A stretch of 64,000 nucleotides of DNA from Nocardioides sp. (GCA_030698375.1 JAUYLL010000060.1:49128-113127); one strand, 5' to 3'; shown: positions 1 through 9,735, counted from the stretch's first letter. Numbers and translations are program-made. Notes: generated by a model not told the origin, from the letters alone.

Positions 1-886
1 TCAGGGCCAGGCCACGGTGCTGCTCACCGACGAGGTAGCCCACCGCCCCGGGCTCGCCGCCGGGCCTGTGCACGCCCTCACCGAAGTTGAGCAGGGTGTT
101 CGTGGTGCCGCGCCAGCCCATCTTGTGGTTGAGGCCGGCGAGCACGACGTCGTTGCGCTCCCCCACCGAGCCGTCCTCTCCGACGAGGCGCTTGGGAACG
201 AGGAACAGCGAGATGCCCTTCGTGCCGGCCGGTGCGCCGGCGGTGCGGGCGAGGACGAGGTGGACGATGTTCTCGCCCATCTCGTGGTCACCGCCGGAGA
301 TCCACATCTTGTTGCCGCGGAGCCGGAAGGTGCCGTCCGCCTGGGGCGTGGCGGTGGTGGTGACGTCGGCGAGCGACGACCCCGCCTGCGGCTCGGAGAG
401 GCACATCGTGCCGAAGAACCGGCCCTCGAGCATCGGCCGCACGAAGCGGTCGACCAGCTCGGGCGCACCGTGAGTGGCGAGCAGGTTTGCGTTCGCCTGG
501 GTGAGGAACGGGTAGCCGGCCGTGCCGCAGTTGGCAGCCTGGAACCAGGCAGCGACGGCCGAGGCCACGACCTGGGGAAGCTGCATGCCGCCGAGCTCCT
601 CGTCGAAGGTCGCGCCGGTGAAGCCGCTGGCGGCGTAGACGGCCAGCGCCTCCTCGACCTCGGGGTGCAGGTGCACACGCTCGCCGTCGAAGGTCGGCTC
701 CTCGGCGTCGTTGCGCTTGTTGTGCGTGGCGAAGTGCCGCGTCGCCACCGTCTCGGCGAGGTCGAGGACCGCGTCAAAGGTCTCCCGGGAGTGCTCGGCG
801 AAACGGTCCCGCGTCAGCAGCGACTCCACCCCGAGCCACTCGTGGAGCAGGAAGTCCAGGTCACGACGCGACATCACCGACGACAT
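1..886 (-). CDS. Acyl-CoA dehydrogenase, FadE5-like (3' end outside window)
   Basis: Flavin enzyme expected to oxidise acyl-CoA to enoyl-CoA in beta-oxidation. Read on the minus strand from the ATG at 886, the frame stays open for 295 codons to the window edge, so the C-terminal half is missing. The N-terminal part carries the family's middle-domain motifs: a GTMCLSEPQAGSS stretch (substrate/flavin contact) and a KMWISGGDHEMGENIVHLVL stretch. The long N-terminal region before these motifs resembles the roughly 600-residue FadE5/AcdH class rather than the 380-residue class. It lies 49 bp downstream of selO in the same direction. The acyl chain used cannot be told from sequence. Confidence 0.85.
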   Translation of the reverse strand, partial: MSSVMSRRDLDFLLHEWLGVESLLTRDRFAEHSRETFDAVLDLAETVATRHFATHNKRNDAEEPTFDGERVHLHPEVEEALAVYAASGFTGATFDEELGGMQLPQVVASAVAAWFQAANCGTAGYPFLTQANANLLATHGAPELVDRFVRPMLEGRFFGTMCLSEPQAGSSLADVTTTATPQADGTFRLRGNKMWISGGDHEMGENIVHLVLARTAGAPAGTKGISLFLVPKRLVGEDGSVGERNDVVLAGLNHKMGWRGTTNTLLNFGEGVHRPGGEPGAVGYLVGEQHRGLAL

Positions 887-935
887 GCGGCGAACCTAGC
901 CCAGGGGTGGCCGGGGACCGGCGGAGCCGGGAGCC

Positions 936-2381
936 TCAGGTGCCGCAGAAGGTCTGGTAGCCGGTGAAGTCGTCTGGCGCCGGCTCGGCGTACCACGCCC
1001 ACTCCGGCCGGGCGACGTACGGATGGCGCACGACCTCGACGAGCCGGTGGAACGGCTCCAGGTCCCCGGCGGTGGCGGCGGCGAGCGCCTCCTCGACGCG
1101 GTGGTTGCGCGCGACATAGACCGGGTTGACCGCGTCCATGGCCGCCGGGTCCGGGCCGAGTGCGCGCCAGCGCTCCAGCCACGCGTCGATGCCCGGCAGG
1201 TCCAGGAAGACCTCGCGCACGGGCTCCGCATCGCCGCGGGCGGCGTCGGCGAGGTTCCGGAAGAACGACGTGAAGTCCACGTGGCTGGCCGCCAGCAGCG
1301 GCAGCAGATCGTCGACGAGCGGGTGCGCCAGCTCCTGCGGTACGTCCGTGGCGAGGCCGAGCTTGGCCCGCATGCCACCGAGCCAGGACTCGGCGTAGCG
1401 GGTGCGGAACGCGCCGAGCGCCTCGACCGCCAGCGCGACGGCGGTCTCCTCGTCCTCGTCGAGCAGCGGGACCAGCGTCTCGGCGAGGCGGGCGAGGTTC
1501 CACTCCAGCACCGGCGCCTGGTTGCCGTATGCGTAGCGGCCGCCGTGGTCGATGGAGCTGAAGACCGTGCGGGGGTCGAAGGCCTCCATGAACGCACAGG
1601 GGCCGTAGTCGATCGACTCCCCGGAGATCGTGGTGTTGTCGGTGTTCATCACGCCGTGGATGAAGCCCACGAGCATCCAGCGGGCGACGAGGTCGGCCTG
1701 GACGGTGACCACCGACTCGAACAGCGCCAGCGCCGGGTTGTCGGCCTCGGCGGCCTGCGGGTGGTGGCGGGCGATCGCGTGGTCGACGAGGCGGCGCAGC
1801 AGGGCCAGGTCACCGCTCGCGGCGACGTACTGGAAGGTGCCGACGCGCAGGTGGCTGCTGGCGACCCGCGCCATCACGGCACCGGGCAGGGGGGTCTCGC
1901 GACGCACCGAAGCACCGGTGGCGACCACGCCGAGGGACCGGGTGGTCGGGATCCCGAGAGCGTGCATCGCCTCGCTGATCACGTGCTCGCGCAGCATCGG
2001 GCCGAGCGCGGCGAACCCGTCACCCCCACGGGAGAACGGGGTGCGGCCCGAGCCCTTGAGGTGCAGGTCGCGCAGGGTGCCGTCCGGCAGCCTCAGCTCG
2101 CCCAGGAGCAGCGCCCGGCCGTCACCGAGCCGGGGCGAGTAGCCGCCGAACTGGTGACCCGCGTAGGCCTGTGCCACCGGTCGTGCGCCCTCCGGCGGCG
2201 AGGCCCCCGTCAGCAGGCCGAGGCCCTCGGGTCCACGCAGCGTCTCGACGTCGAGCCCCAGCTCCTCCGCGAGTGTCTCGTTGAACGCCACCAGCCGGGG
2301 CGCGGGCGGCACCTCGGCCTTCCAGTCGAGCGCCAGCTCGGGCAGGTCGGTGGCGAAGTGGGCGGAGAGGTGGGGCAGCAC
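936..2381 (-). CDS. selO: Protein adenylyltransferase SelO (YdiU family pseudokinase)
   Basis: SelO proteins have a kinase fold with inverted ATP binding and transfer AMP to Ser/Thr/Tyr of target proteins, a role linked to redox stress. The 481-residue length is typical. Visible motifs include [18 protein letters not shown] near residue 75, [11 protein letters not shown], a catalytic-loop region with GVMNTDN, and a metal-binding IDYGP. The protein ends F-C-G-T, so Cys479 is third from the end, where human SELENOO has selenocysteine and E. coli SelO has Cys. The activation-loop cysteine that pairs with it in E. coli appears replaced (see findings). The GTG start at 2381 has GGGGAG directly against it, so the true start is uncertain. 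It lies 29 bp after the SDR gene, probably in one operon. Confidence 0.92.
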   Translation of the reverse strand: MLPHLSAHFATDLPELALDWKAEVPPAPRLVAFNETLAEELGLDVETLRGPEGLGLLTGASPPEGARPVAQAYAGHQFGGYSPRLGDGRALLLGELRLPDGTLRDLHLKGSGRTPFSRGGDGFAALGPMLREHVISEAMHALGIPTTRSLGVVATGASVRRETPLPGAVMARVASSHLRVGTFQYVAASGDLALLRRLVDHAIARHHPQAAEADNPALALFESVVTVQADLVARWMLVGFIHGVMNTDNTTISGESIDYGPCAFMEAFDPRTVFSSIDHGGRYAYGNQAPVLEWNLARLAETLVPLLDEDEETAVALAVEALGAFRTRYAESWLGGMRAKLGLATDVPQELAHPLVDDLLPLLAASHVDFTSFFRNLADAARGDAEPVREVFLDLPGIDAWLERWRALGPDPAAMDAVNPVYVARNHRVEEALAAATAGDLEPFHRLVEVVRHPYVARPEWAWYAEPAPDDFTGYQTFCGT

Positions 2382-2410
2382 CTCCCCAGCGTAGGTCGGG
2401 ACCCCCGCCG

Positions 2411-3169
2411 TCAGCGGGGCGCCATCCGCAGCGCGCCGTCCATCCGCACGACCTCGCCGTTGAGGTAGTCGTGGGTGAGGAGGAAGAGCGCGAGGTCGGC
2501 GTACTCCTCGGGGCGGCCGAGGCGCTGGGGGAACGGGATGCCGGCGGCCAGCGCCGCGCGGAACTCCTCGGAGACCGTGGCCAGCATCGGGGTCTCGACG
2601 ATGCCGGGCGCGATGGTGTTCACGCGGATGCCGTACTGCGCGAGGTCGCGGGCGGCGGGCAGGTTGAGTCCGACGATGCCGCCCTTGGACGAGGCGTACG
2701 CCGCCTGGCCGACCTGGCCCTCGTAGGCCGCCACCGACGCGGTGTTGACGACGGCGCCGCGCATGCCGTGCTCGAGCGGCTCGGTCTCGGCCATCTTCTC
2801 CGCGGCCAGCGCGAGAACGTTGAAGGAGCCGATCAGGTTGACCTTGATGATCGTGGCGTAGAGCTCGAGGTCGTGGACGCCCTTGCGGGAGAGGATCCGC
2901 GCCGAGGGGCCGATGCCGGCGCAGTTGACCACCGCCCGCAGGGGACCGTGCTCGGCGGCGGTCGCGACCGCGTCGCCGACCTGGGTTGCCTCGGTGACGT
3001 CGACCGGCAGGTAGGTCACGCCGTCCGGCGCCTGGCCGGCCTTCTCGATCGCGGCGGGGAGGTCGAAGGCGAAGACCCGCGCGCCGTGGGCGACGAGGGC
3101 GGCGGCGGTGGCGGCACCGAGGCCCGAGGCCCCTCCGGTGACGATCGCGGAGGTGTCGGCGAGCTGCAT
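2411..3169 (-). CDS. SDR, type II 3-hydroxyacyl-CoA dehydrogenase-like
   Basis: NAD-dependent short-chain dehydrogenase of 252 residues. It has the Rossmann motif TGGASGLG, the NCAGIG strand and the Ser-Tyr-Lys catalytic set (Ser in NTASVAA, Tyr and Lys in YASSKGG). The overall pattern ([34 protein letters not shown]) matches the 17-beta-HSD10/3-hydroxy-2-methylbutyryl-CoA dehydrogenase group. It follows an acyl-CoA dehydrogenase by 40 bp, so it probably supplies the hydroxyacyl-CoA oxidation step for the same substrate. A GGAGTTCTCCTTG-type leader precedes the ATG. Branched-chain acyl-CoA or a steroid side chain are possible substrates; sequence alone does not decide. Confidence 0.88.
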   Translation of the reverse strand: MQLADTSAIVTGGASGLGAATAAALVAHGARVFAFDLPAAIEKAGQAPDGVTYLPVDVTEATQVGDAVATAAEHGPLRAVVNCAGIGPSARILSRKGVHDLELYATIIKVNLIGSFNVLALAAEKMAETEPLEHGMRGAVVNTASVAAYEGQVGQAAYASSKGGIVGLNLPAARDLAQYGIRVNTIAPGIVETPMLATVSEEFRAALAAGIPFPQRLGRPEEYADLALFLLTHDYLNGEVVRMDGALRMAPR

Positions 3170-3209
3170 CTGGAGTTCTCCTTGAAGGGGGTGTGGTTGC
3201 GGGGGTTGA

Positions 3210-4379
3210 TCAGTCGAGGGTGCGGATGCTGGCGTCGGCGCCCTTGTCGAGGTGGCGGGCGATGATCATCCGCTGGATCTGGTTGGTGCCCTCGAAGATC
3301 TGCATCACCTTGGCCTCGCGCATGTAGCGCTCGACGGGGAAGTCGCGGGTGTAGCCGTAGCCGCCGAGGACCTGCACGGCGTCGGTGGTGACCTTCATGG
3401 CGTTGTCGGTGGCCACCAGCTTGGCGACCGAGGCCTCCCGCGAGAACGGCAGCCCGCGGTCCTTCAGACGCGCGGCGTGCAGCATCATCGCCCGGGCCGA
3501 CTGCACAGCCGCCTCGGCGTCGGCGAGCACGAACGCCAGGCCCTGGTGGTCGATGATCCGCTTGCCGAAGGCCTCGCGCTCCTGGGCGTAGGCGAGCGCC
3601 GCGTCCAGCGCCCCCTGGGCGAGACCGGTGGCCACCGCGGCGATGCCGAGCCGACCCGAGTCCAGCGCGGCCAGCGCGATCCGCAGCCCCTCGCCTTCGG
3701 CGCCGATCCGCCGCTCCGCGGGAAGGCGTACGCCGTCGAGCCGCATCGTGGCCGTCGTCGAGCCCATCAGGCCCATCTTCCGCTCCGGCACGTCCGCGGA
3801 GAGGCCCTCGGCGTCGGCGGGGACCAGGAAGCAGGAGATGCCGTTCCTGTCGTCGGAGGTCCGGGCCATGACGGTGTAGAAGTCGGCCTCGCCGCCGTGG
3901 GTGGTCCACGCCTTCGCGCCGGTGAGGACGTAGTCGTCGCCGTCGCGCACCGCCTTGGTGCGCATCGCCGCGGGGTCGGACCCGGCATGCGCCTCGGAGA
4001 GGCAGTAGGCGCCGAGCAGCTTCCCGCCGAGCATCCCCGGCAGCCACTGCGCGCGCTGCTCGTCGCTGCCGTGGTACATCAGCGCGAAGCACGACAGCGC
4101 GTGCACCGACGTCCCCACCCCCACGCTCGCCCAGGCGGCACCGATCTCCTCCAGCACCTGGAGGTAGACCTCGTAGGGCTGCCCACCACCGCCGTGCTCC
4201 TCGGGGTAGGGCAGCCCGAGCAGGTCGGCCTCGCCGAGCAGCGCGAACACGTCGCGGGGGAACGCCGCGTGCTCCTCGGCCTCGGCCGCGCGCGGCGCGA
4301 GCCGCTCCGCCACGATCTGCCGCACGAGCGAGAGCAGGTCGGCGGCCTCGGGCGTGGGCAGGGTGCGGGACGCGGGCAC
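3210..4379 (-). CDS. Acyl-CoA dehydrogenase (short/branched-chain type)
   Basis: A 389-residue, full-length acyl-CoA dehydrogenase. Visible motifs are [15 protein letters not shown] (middle domain), a [13 protein letters not shown] strand, and the C-terminal [19 protein letters not shown], where the glutamate is the usual catalytic base of short-chain enzymes. It is first in a probable operon with the SDR and selO. The length and EGTNQIQR ending fit butyryl-/isobutyryl-/2-methylbutyryl-CoA type enzymes. The start at 4379 follows the sequence of the family; 65 bp separate it from the divergently unrelated flavoprotein gene end. Confidence 0.9.
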   Translation of the reverse strand: MPASRTLPTPEAADLLSLVRQIVAERLAPRAAEAEEHAAFPRDVFALLGEADLLGLPYPEEHGGGGQPYEVYLQVLEEIGAAWASVGVGTSVHALSCFALMYHGSDEQRAQWLPGMLGGKLLGAYCLSEAHAGSDPAAMRTKAVRDGDDYVLTGAKAWTTHGGEADFYTVMARTSDDRNGISCFLVPADAEGLSADVPERKMGLMGSTTATMRLDGVRLPAERRIGAEGEGLRIALAALDSGRLGIAAVATGLAQGALDAALAYAQEREAFGKRIIDHQGLAFVLADAEAAVQSARAMMLHAARLKDRGLPFSREASVAKLVATDNAMKVTTDAVQVLGGYGYTRDFPVERYMREAKVMQIFEGTNQIQRMIIARHLDKGADASIRTLD

Positions 4380-4444
4380 GACGACCTCCAGCGGTCAGCG
4401 AGACGGGCGGGACGAGCAGAGCAGCCCCACGCTATCGGGCTGCC

Positions 4445-5557
4445 TCAGCCCCGCCGGACGCCGCCGTATATCCCGCGGCGCACGATGAGCGGCTGCAGGA
4501 CGGTGTCGATCGTCCACGCAGGGAACCGGAAGGGCCGGCCGGTGGGTGCGAAGACCTCGAGCCCGTCGGGCTGCACCCCGAGCACGGAGCCCCACCGGCC
4601 GCGCGGCGGGCGGTAGTCCTGCAGCGACTTGCCGGCCAGCTCGGCGAGGACGTTGCGCGCGACCAGGCGGTCGGCCCGGTTGCGCGCGGAGGTGCGCAGC
4701 GGGTCGGTCGCGGCGACGTCGCCGACGGCGTAGGTACGGGGGTGGCCGGGCAGTCGCAGGTCCGACTCGACGACGACGAAGCCGCGCTCGTCGAGGAGCT
4801 CGGGCGGCAGCCAGTCGGTGTTCGGCCGGACCCGGCCGATCGCCCAGAGCACCGCGTCGGCGACCGCGGTCGGCTGGCCCGTCGACCAGGTGACCGGGTC
4901 GACGGTGATCGCGTCGCAGGTGAACCCGTCGGGGATGTCCGCGCGGTGGCCGGGGTGGAGCCCGACGCCGAGGCGGGTGAGGCGCCGCTCGACGTGGCCC
5001 CAGACCCTCGGGTGGTGGTGCGGGAGCGGGCGCTCGCCGGGGAAGTAGAGGTCGACGGCCTTGTCCGGCCACGTGGTGGCGAGGTTGGCCGCGGCGCTCA
5101 CGGCCGCCGCCCCGCCCCCGACGACCGCGACCGAGGACGCGGCGGCCAGCCGTTCGTGGACGGAGCGCAGGTCGGCCTCGACCTCGGTCGCGGTCTGGAG
5201 TGTCGGCGTACGCCAGAAGCCGTTGGTGACCCCGGTGGAGATGACCAGGACGTCGAAGGGCTCGTGGGACTCGGTGCCGTCGGCGGTGCGTACGGCGACG
5301 GAGCGCCCGGCGAGGTCGAGGCCGGTGAGGGTGCCGTGCGCCGTGCGGACGCGGTCGAGTCGGCGGTAGCGGTCGAAGGCGATGCGGTAGTCCCGGCTCC
5401 AGTCGTCCGGGCGGGTCAGCCGGACCCCGAGCTCCTGGCCGCTGACGAGCATCGGCTTGGTGGAGATGCCGACGACGTCGGCCCGGCGGGCGAGGTGGGT
5501 CGCGGTGAGCAGGCCGGTGTCGCCGAGCCCGGCGACGACGACGCGGGGTCGGCTCAC
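4445..5557 (-). CDS. FAD-dependent pyridine nucleotide-disulfide oxidoreductase (NDH-2/AIF-like)
   Basis: Predicted flavoprotein of 370 residues using FAD and NAD(P)H. An N-terminal dinucleotide fold (GLGDTG, residues ~9-14) is followed by a second GxGxxA-type fold (VAVVGGGAAAVSAA) for NAD(P)H and the FAD-ribityl motif TYAVGDVAA. No membrane anchor is seen. The GTG start at 5557 (GTG AGC CGA CCC) is preferred because it overlaps the stop of the upstream DUF1295 gene as GTGA and begins directly at the Rossmann strand; the open frame runs further upstream but there is no family sequence in it. It may pass electrons for the membrane reductase-like partner, which is inference from coupling. Confidence 0.82.
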   Translation of the reverse strand: MSRPRVVVAGLGDTGLLTATHLARRADVVGISTKPMLVSGQELGVRLTRPDDWSRDYRIAFDRYRRLDRVRTAHGTLTGLDLAGRSVAVRTADGTESHEPFDVLVISTGVTNGFWRTPTLQTATEVEADLRSVHERLAAASSVAVVGGGAAAVSAAANLATTWPDKAVDLYFPGERPLPHHHPRVWGHVERRLTRLGVGLHPGHRADIPDGFTCDAITVDPVTWSTGQPTAVADAVLWAIGRVRPNTDWLPPELLDERGFVVVESDLRLPGHPRTYAVGDVAATDPLRTSARNRADRLVARNVLAELAGKSLQDYRPPRGRWGSVLGVQPDGLEVFAPTGRPFRFPAWTIDTVLQPLIVRRGIYGGVRRG

Positions 5558-6447
5558 GCGGGGGTGCGGCTGCGCGGCGGGCGCGGCACGAGGCGCGGAA
5601 CCCGCTCGACGACGTCCTGGTACGCCGGCCGGCGGGCGAGGCTGCGCTCCTCCATCCACGGGATCGAGACGAAGTGGAACATTGCGATCATCGCCACGGC
5701 ACCGAGCGGGACCCACCACCAGTCCCCCGGCGAGGCCGCGATGCCGAAGAGCGCCAGAGAGACCCAGAAGCTGATCTCGCCGAAGTAGTTCGGGTGCCGC
5801 GACCAGGCCCACAGTCCACGGTCCATCGCCTGGCCGGGCTGGCGGACGCGGACGAAGCGGTGCATCTGCCCATCCGAGACGAGCTGGAGCGCCACCGCAC
5901 CGACCCCGACGACGAACGCGACCACGTCGAGCCACCCGACCGGCTCCCCGCCGCGGGTCACCACGACGTAGACGGGCACGGTGGCGAGGAAGACCTGCAG
6001 CGTCGGGATCAGGTGGATCGCGACGAAGTCGACGATCACGGCGAAGCGGCCGGCGTTCTCGCGGAGCATCGGGTAGCGCCAGTCCTCGTGGTGCAATCCG
6101 GGAAAGCCGTAGACCCAGTTGGCGGTCAGCCGCACCGCCCAGAGGGCCACGACGACCGCCGCGAGCCAGGCCCGGACGTCGCCGGTCCCGAGGTCGGACC
6201 CGAGCCACCACGCCAGTACGAGCAGCGGCGGGATGACGCTCCAGTAGGCGTCGTAGAAGCTGGAGTTCCCGTAGGCCCGGCTGAACGCGAAGATGACGCA
6301 GGTCGCCAGCACGTCGGCGATCAGCGTGTCGAGCCAGAGGTGGTCGGTGTCCGGACCGAGCAGCAGCCACGCCGCCCCCACGGCGATCGCGAGCACGTAG
6401 GCCAGACCGATGCGCGCCAGGGACGCCGTCTTCGTCACGCGCGTCAC
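5554..6447 (-). CDS. DUF1295 / steroid 5-alpha-reductase-like membrane protein
   Basis: A 297-residue multi-pass membrane protein of the DUF1295 group, related to steroid 5-alpha-reductase/isoprenylcysteine methyltransferase C-terminal domains. It has about seven hydrophobic segments, a YGNSSFYDAYWSVIPP motif after the second, and the family signature WAWSRHPNYFGEISFW near the C-terminus. True substrates of DUF1295 proteins are unknown; a reduction of a lipid or isoprenoid is often suggested. It is translationally coupled (GTGA) to the flavoprotein downstream, which could supply reducing power. A large palindrome lies just upstream, between this gene and the divergent acyltransferase. Confidence 0.85.
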   Translation of the reverse strand: MTRVTKTASLARIGLAYVLAIAVGAAWLLLGPDTDHLWLDTLIADVLATCVIFAFSRAYGNSSFYDAYWSVIPPLLVLAWWLGSDLGTGDVRAWLAAVVVALWAVRLTANWVYGFPGLHHEDWRYPMLRENAGRFAVIVDFVAIHLIPTLQVFLATVPVYVVVTRGGEPVGWLDVVAFVVGVGAVALQLVSDGQMHRFVRVRQPGQAMDRGLWAWSRHPNYFGEISFWVSLALFGIAASPGDWWWVPLGAVAMIAMFHFVSIPWMEERSLARRPAYQDVVERVPRLVPRPPRSRTPA

Positions 6448-6467
6448 CCTAGTGAACCGTCAGGCGA

Positions 6468-6514
6468 GACGTGGGAGATCTGGTGCCACCTGGTAGCACC
6501 AGATCACCCACGTC
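6468..6514. promoter_or_regulatory. 47-bp near-perfect palindrome in a divergent promoter
   Basis: Left arm GACGTGGGAGATCTGGTGC (6468-6486) and right arm GCACCAGATCACCCACGTC (6496-6514) pair with one mismatch around a 9-nt centre. It lies between two divergently transcribed genes (starts at 6447 and 6567). That position argues for an operator or regulatory cruciform rather than a terminator, and there is no T-tract on either side. Confidence 0.6.
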
Positions 6515-6566
6515 CGGCCACCGTCAGTGCCAGGACTCCATCACGGACGCCCGCTACTGTCAGCGC

Positions 6567-7160
6567 GTGAAGAGACCCTTCCTCGTCCGCCGTACGCTCG
6601 CCCGTCTCGTGCTGCGCGCCGTGCGCTGGAAGGCGGTGGGGACGGTGCCCAAGCGCGGGGTGCTCGTCGGCGCTCCGCACACCTCGAACTGGGACTGGGT
6701 CCTCACCCTCCTGCTCGGCTGGTCGTACGGCGTCCGCATCGGGCTGCTGGTGAAGGCCGAGCTGTTCAAGGGGCCCCTCGCGCCGATCCTCCGCGCGACC
6801 GGCGCGATCCCGCTGGACCGGTCGAACCCCGGAGCCACGGTTCGCGACCTGCTCGCACAGGCCGAGGGCGAGCACCCGTTCCTGCTCGGCATCGCCGCCG
6901 AGGGGACCCGCACCCGCGGCGAGTTCTGGAAGTCCGGCTTCTACCGGATCGCGACGGCCAGCGGCCTGCCGATCACGCTCGCCTACCTCGACGCCCCCAC
7001 CCGCACCGTCGGCTGGGGGCCGACCTTCACCCCCACCGGCGACGTCACCGCCGACATGGACCGGGTCCGCGCCTTCTACGCCGACAAGCGCGGCTTCCGG
7101 CCCGAGGAGTTCACCCCGCCGCTGCTGCGCGAGGAGACCCGCGGCCGCGACGCGACCTGA
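6567..7160 (+). CDS. Lysophospholipid-type acyltransferase (PlsC family)
   Basis: Predicted 1-acylglycerol-3-phosphate-type acyltransferase of 197 residues, acting at the inner face of the membrane. The catalytic H-x4-D motif is HTSNWD near residue 37, and the substrate motif EGTRTRGEFWKSGFYRIA follows. The GTG at 6567 (GTG AAG AGA CCC) is preferred to the longer open frame beginning at 6471 because that would read through the palindrome and add a sequence unlike the family. It ends 10 bp before the convergent GH65 gene. The exact acyl acceptor is not determined. Confidence 0.85.
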   Translation: MKRPFLVRRTLARLVLRAVRWKAVGTVPKRGVLVGAPHTSNWDWVLTLLLGWSYGVRIGLLVKAELFKGPLAPILRATGAIPLDRSNPGATVRDLLAQAEGEHPFLLGIAAEGTRTRGEFWKSGFYRIATASGLPITLAYLDAPTRTVGWGPTFTPTGDVTADMDRVRAFYADKRGFRPEEFTPPLLREETRGRDAT

Positions 7161-7170
7161 GTCCTCCCGC

Positions 7171-9735
7171 TCAGCCCTCGGGCCCCGCGGCGCCGTCGAC
7201 CGGCCAATCGTGGAGGCCGAGGTCCTTCAGGGGCGCACCCGCGTGAAGGGCCATCGGCTCGGGGACACCCGCGGTGATGCGGGTGCCGTCAGCGCGGGTG
7301 CCGCCCACCTGGGGACCGGGACCCAGCAGGCCGTCGATCCGCGGTCCATGGCCGTCGAGGTCGACGACGAGCGGCTCCCCCTCGGTGACCGTGTACGCGG
7401 CCCCGCGCACCCGCACCCGCACCTCGGCCTCGCCGGCCTCGACCACGGTCAGGCACAGCTCGTCCTCGGTCACCTCCACGAGCAGGCGCGAACCGCGCCA
7501 CGCGATCCGGAAGCGCAGCGAGGTCCATCCGACCGGCAGCCGCGGGTCGAAGGAGAGGCGGCCGTTGCGGTCGCGCATGCCGCCGAACCCGAAGGCCAGC
7601 GCACTCCAGACCCCGCCGGCCGACGCGACGTGCATGCCGTCGACGGTGTTGCCGTGCAGGTTGGCCAGGTCGACGTACAGCGCCTGGCGGAAGTAGTCGA
7701 GCGCTGCGTCGTGGTAGCCGACCTCGGACGCGACGATCGACTGCACGACCGCCGACAGCGTGGAGTCCCCGGTGGTGATCGGGTCGTAGTACTCGAAGTT
7801 CGCCTTCTTCTCCTCGGCGGTGAAGCGGTCGCCGTGGAGGAACATCGCGAGCACCACGTCGGCCTGCTTGAGGACCTGGAAGCGGTAGATCACCAGCGGG
7901 TGGTAGTTCAGCAGCAGCGGCCGCAGCTCGTCCGGCGTGCGGGAGAGGTCCCAGACCTCGCGGTCGAGGAAGAAGTCGTCCTGGGGGTGGATGCCGAGGC
8001 CCTCGTCGAAGGGGATCGTCATGCCGTCGGCGCAGCGCTGCCACTCCTCCAGCTCGCCCTCGCGCAGGCCGAGCCGGTGGACCAGACGCTCGTAGGAGAT
8101 CGGGTCCAGCTCGCGGATCTTGTCCACGACGACCGCGGCACGCTCGAGGTTGAAGCGGGCCATCACGTTCGTGAAGAGATTGTTGTTGACGACAGTCGTG
8201 TACTCGTCGGGGCCGGTGACGCCGTGGATGTGGAACGTGGACGCACCGCCGTTGTGCCGCCAGAACCCGAGCTCTACCCACATCCGGGCGGTCTCCACGA
8301 GCAGGTCCGCCCCGTCGCGGACGAGGAACCCCTTGTCGTCGGTGGCACCGACGTACTGCATGAGCGCGTAGACGATGTCGGAGTTGATGTGCATCTGGGC
8401 GCTGCCCGCGGCGTAGTACGCCGAGGCCTCCTCGCCGTTGATCGTGCGCCAGGGGAACAGCACGCCGCTGTGCGCCATCTCCTGGGCCCGGGTCCGGGCC
8501 GCGGGGAGCATCCGGCGCCGGAAGTGCAGCAGGTTCCGCGCCACGTGCGGCTGGGTGTAGGTCACGAACGGCAGGACGTAGATCTCGGTGTCCCAGAAGT
8601 AGTGGCCCTCGTAGCCGGACCCGGTGACGCCCTTGGCCGCCACGCCCTGGCGGTCGGCGCGGGCGCTGGCCTGCGCGAGGGTGAACAGGTTGAAGCGCAC
8701 CGCCTGCTGCAGGGCCTTCCCGGCGCCGACCTCGACGTCGCTGTTCTCCCAGAACCGGTCGAACCAGGTGCGCTGCTCGGCGAGGTAGTGGCCCGGCGAG
8801 TGGCGGGCCGCGCGGTCGAGCGTCCGGTCGCAGCGGTCGGAGAGTTCGCGCACCGGGACCCCTGTCGAGGTGTGGTAGGTGACGACCTTCTCCAGCCGCA
8901 CCGTCGTCCCCTCAGTCGCCTCGACCCGGAAGACAGCCTTGGCGAGGTCGTCGCCGCAGTGCGCGACGACCTCGTGGGCATCGGTGGTCGTGAGCCGGTG
9001 GTCGGCGGCGACGGCGAGCGTCATCCCTGAGCGGGCGCACTGGTAGCCGAGCATCAACCGGTCCTCGCGGGCGTAGTTCGCCCGCGGCAGCAGCACCCGC
9101 TCGTCGAACGCTGCGGCCTTGCGAGGATCGGCCCCCTCCCCCATCGCCTTCTCGGGGACGTAGTACTCGTCCTGGCCGTCCTGCCGGTTGAGCAGCTGGG
9201 AGGAGATCACCAGGGGCGCGTCACCGTCGAGGACGGTCACCTCGAGGGTGAGCACCGCGAGGTGCCGCTCCGTCATCGACACCATGCGGGTGGAGTCGAC
9301 CCGCACCCGCTTGCCGGCCGGTGTACGCCACACGACGCTGCGGCGCAGCAGGCCGTCGCGGAAGTCCAGCGTCCGCTCGTAGTGCTCGAGCTCGGCGGTC
9401 CCGATGATCAGCGGCTCGTCGTCGACGTAGAGCTTCATCACCTTGGCGTCGGGGACGTTGACGATCGTCTGGCCGGTGCGGGCGAAGCCGAAGGCCGCCT
9501 CGGCGTGCCGGATCAGCCAGGTCTCGTGGAAGCCGTTGACGAAGGTGCCGTGCGCGTAGGCGTCGCGCCCCTCCTCGGGGTTCCCGCGCATCCCGAGATA
9601 GCCGTTGGCCACGCTGAAGAGCGTCTCGGTGGTGCCAAGGTCAGCGGCGGCGTACGACGTCTCGACCAGCCGCCACGGGTCGATCGGGAAGCGTCCGCGG
9701 TCGAGGGGGTTGCGGACCTTCTCGCGGCGGTTCAC
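7171..9735 (-). CDS. Glycoside hydrolase family 65 disaccharide phosphorylase
   Basis: Inverting phosphorylase of 854 residues, probably cleaving maltose, trehalose or kojibiose with phosphate to give beta-glucose 1-phosphate. Family features: N-terminal FSVANGYLGMRGNPEEG, the general acid Glu511 in GVTGPDEYTTVVNNN, and the late motif QVLKQADVVLAM, whose Lys-Gln pair is conserved in GH65. The partner gene upstream encodes beta-phosphoglucomutase, which converts the product to glucose 6-phosphate. The GTG at 9735 overlaps the partner's TGA as GTGA, fixing the start; the frame is open further upstream but is shadow sequence. The exact disaccharide cannot be assigned by eye. Confidence 0.9.
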   Translation of the reverse strand: MNRREKVRNPLDRGRFPIDPWRLVETSYAAADLGTTETLFSVANGYLGMRGNPEEGRDAYAHGTFVNGFHETWLIRHAEAAFGFARTGQTIVNVPDAKVMKLYVDDEPLIIGTAELEHYERTLDFRDGLLRRSVVWRTPAGKRVRVDSTRMVSMTERHLAVLTLEVTVLDGDAPLVISSQLLNRQDGQDEYYVPEKAMGEGADPRKAAAFDERVLLPRANYAREDRLMLGYQCARSGMTLAVAADHRLTTTDAHEVVAHCGDDLAKAVFRVEATEGTTVRLEKVVTYHTSTGVPVRELSDRCDRTLDRAARHSPGHYLAEQRTWFDRFWENSDVEVGAGKALQQAVRFNLFTLAQASARADRQGVAAKGVTGSGYEGHYFWDTEIYVLPFVTYTQPHVARNLLHFRRRMLPAARTRAQEMAHSGVLFPWRTINGEEASAYYAAGSAQMHINSDIVYALMQYVGATDDKGFLVRDGADLLVETARMWVELGFWRHNGGASTFHIHGVTGPDEYTTVVNNNLFTNVMARFNLERAAVVVDKIRELDPISYERLVHRLGLREGELEEWQRCADGMTIPFDEGLGIHPQDDFFLDREVWDLSRTPDELRPLLLNYHPLVIYRFQVLKQADVVLAMFLHGDRFTAEEKKANFEYYDPITTGDSTLSAVVQSIVASEVGYHDAALDYFRQALYVDLANLHGNTVDGMHVASAGGVWSALAFGFGGMRDRNGRLSFDPRLPVGWTSLRFRIAWRGSRLLVEVTEDELCLTVVEAGEAEVRVRVRGAAYTVTEGEPLVVDLDGHGPRIDGLLGPGPQVGGTRADGTRITAGVPEPMALHAGAPLKDLGLHDWPVDGAAGPEG

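Noticed and set aside
17..967. Long plus-strand open frame opposite the acyl-CoA dehydrogenase
   Set aside because: Codon-position shadow of the minus-strand gene; Val/Arg/Gly-rich translation with no domain.
1023..2468. 481-codon plus-strand frame antisense to selO
   Set aside because: Exact antisense shadow in GC-rich DNA, low-complexity Arg/Val/Gly sequence.
4445..6370. A 641-residue fusion of a membrane and flavin domain
   Set aside because: The N-terminal half is Arg/Pro-rich shadow of the DUF1295 gene; the real flavoprotein starts at the GTG overlapping the DUF1295 stop.
6468..6514. Palindrome as a rho-independent terminator
   Set aside because: Lies between two divergent starts and has no T-run.
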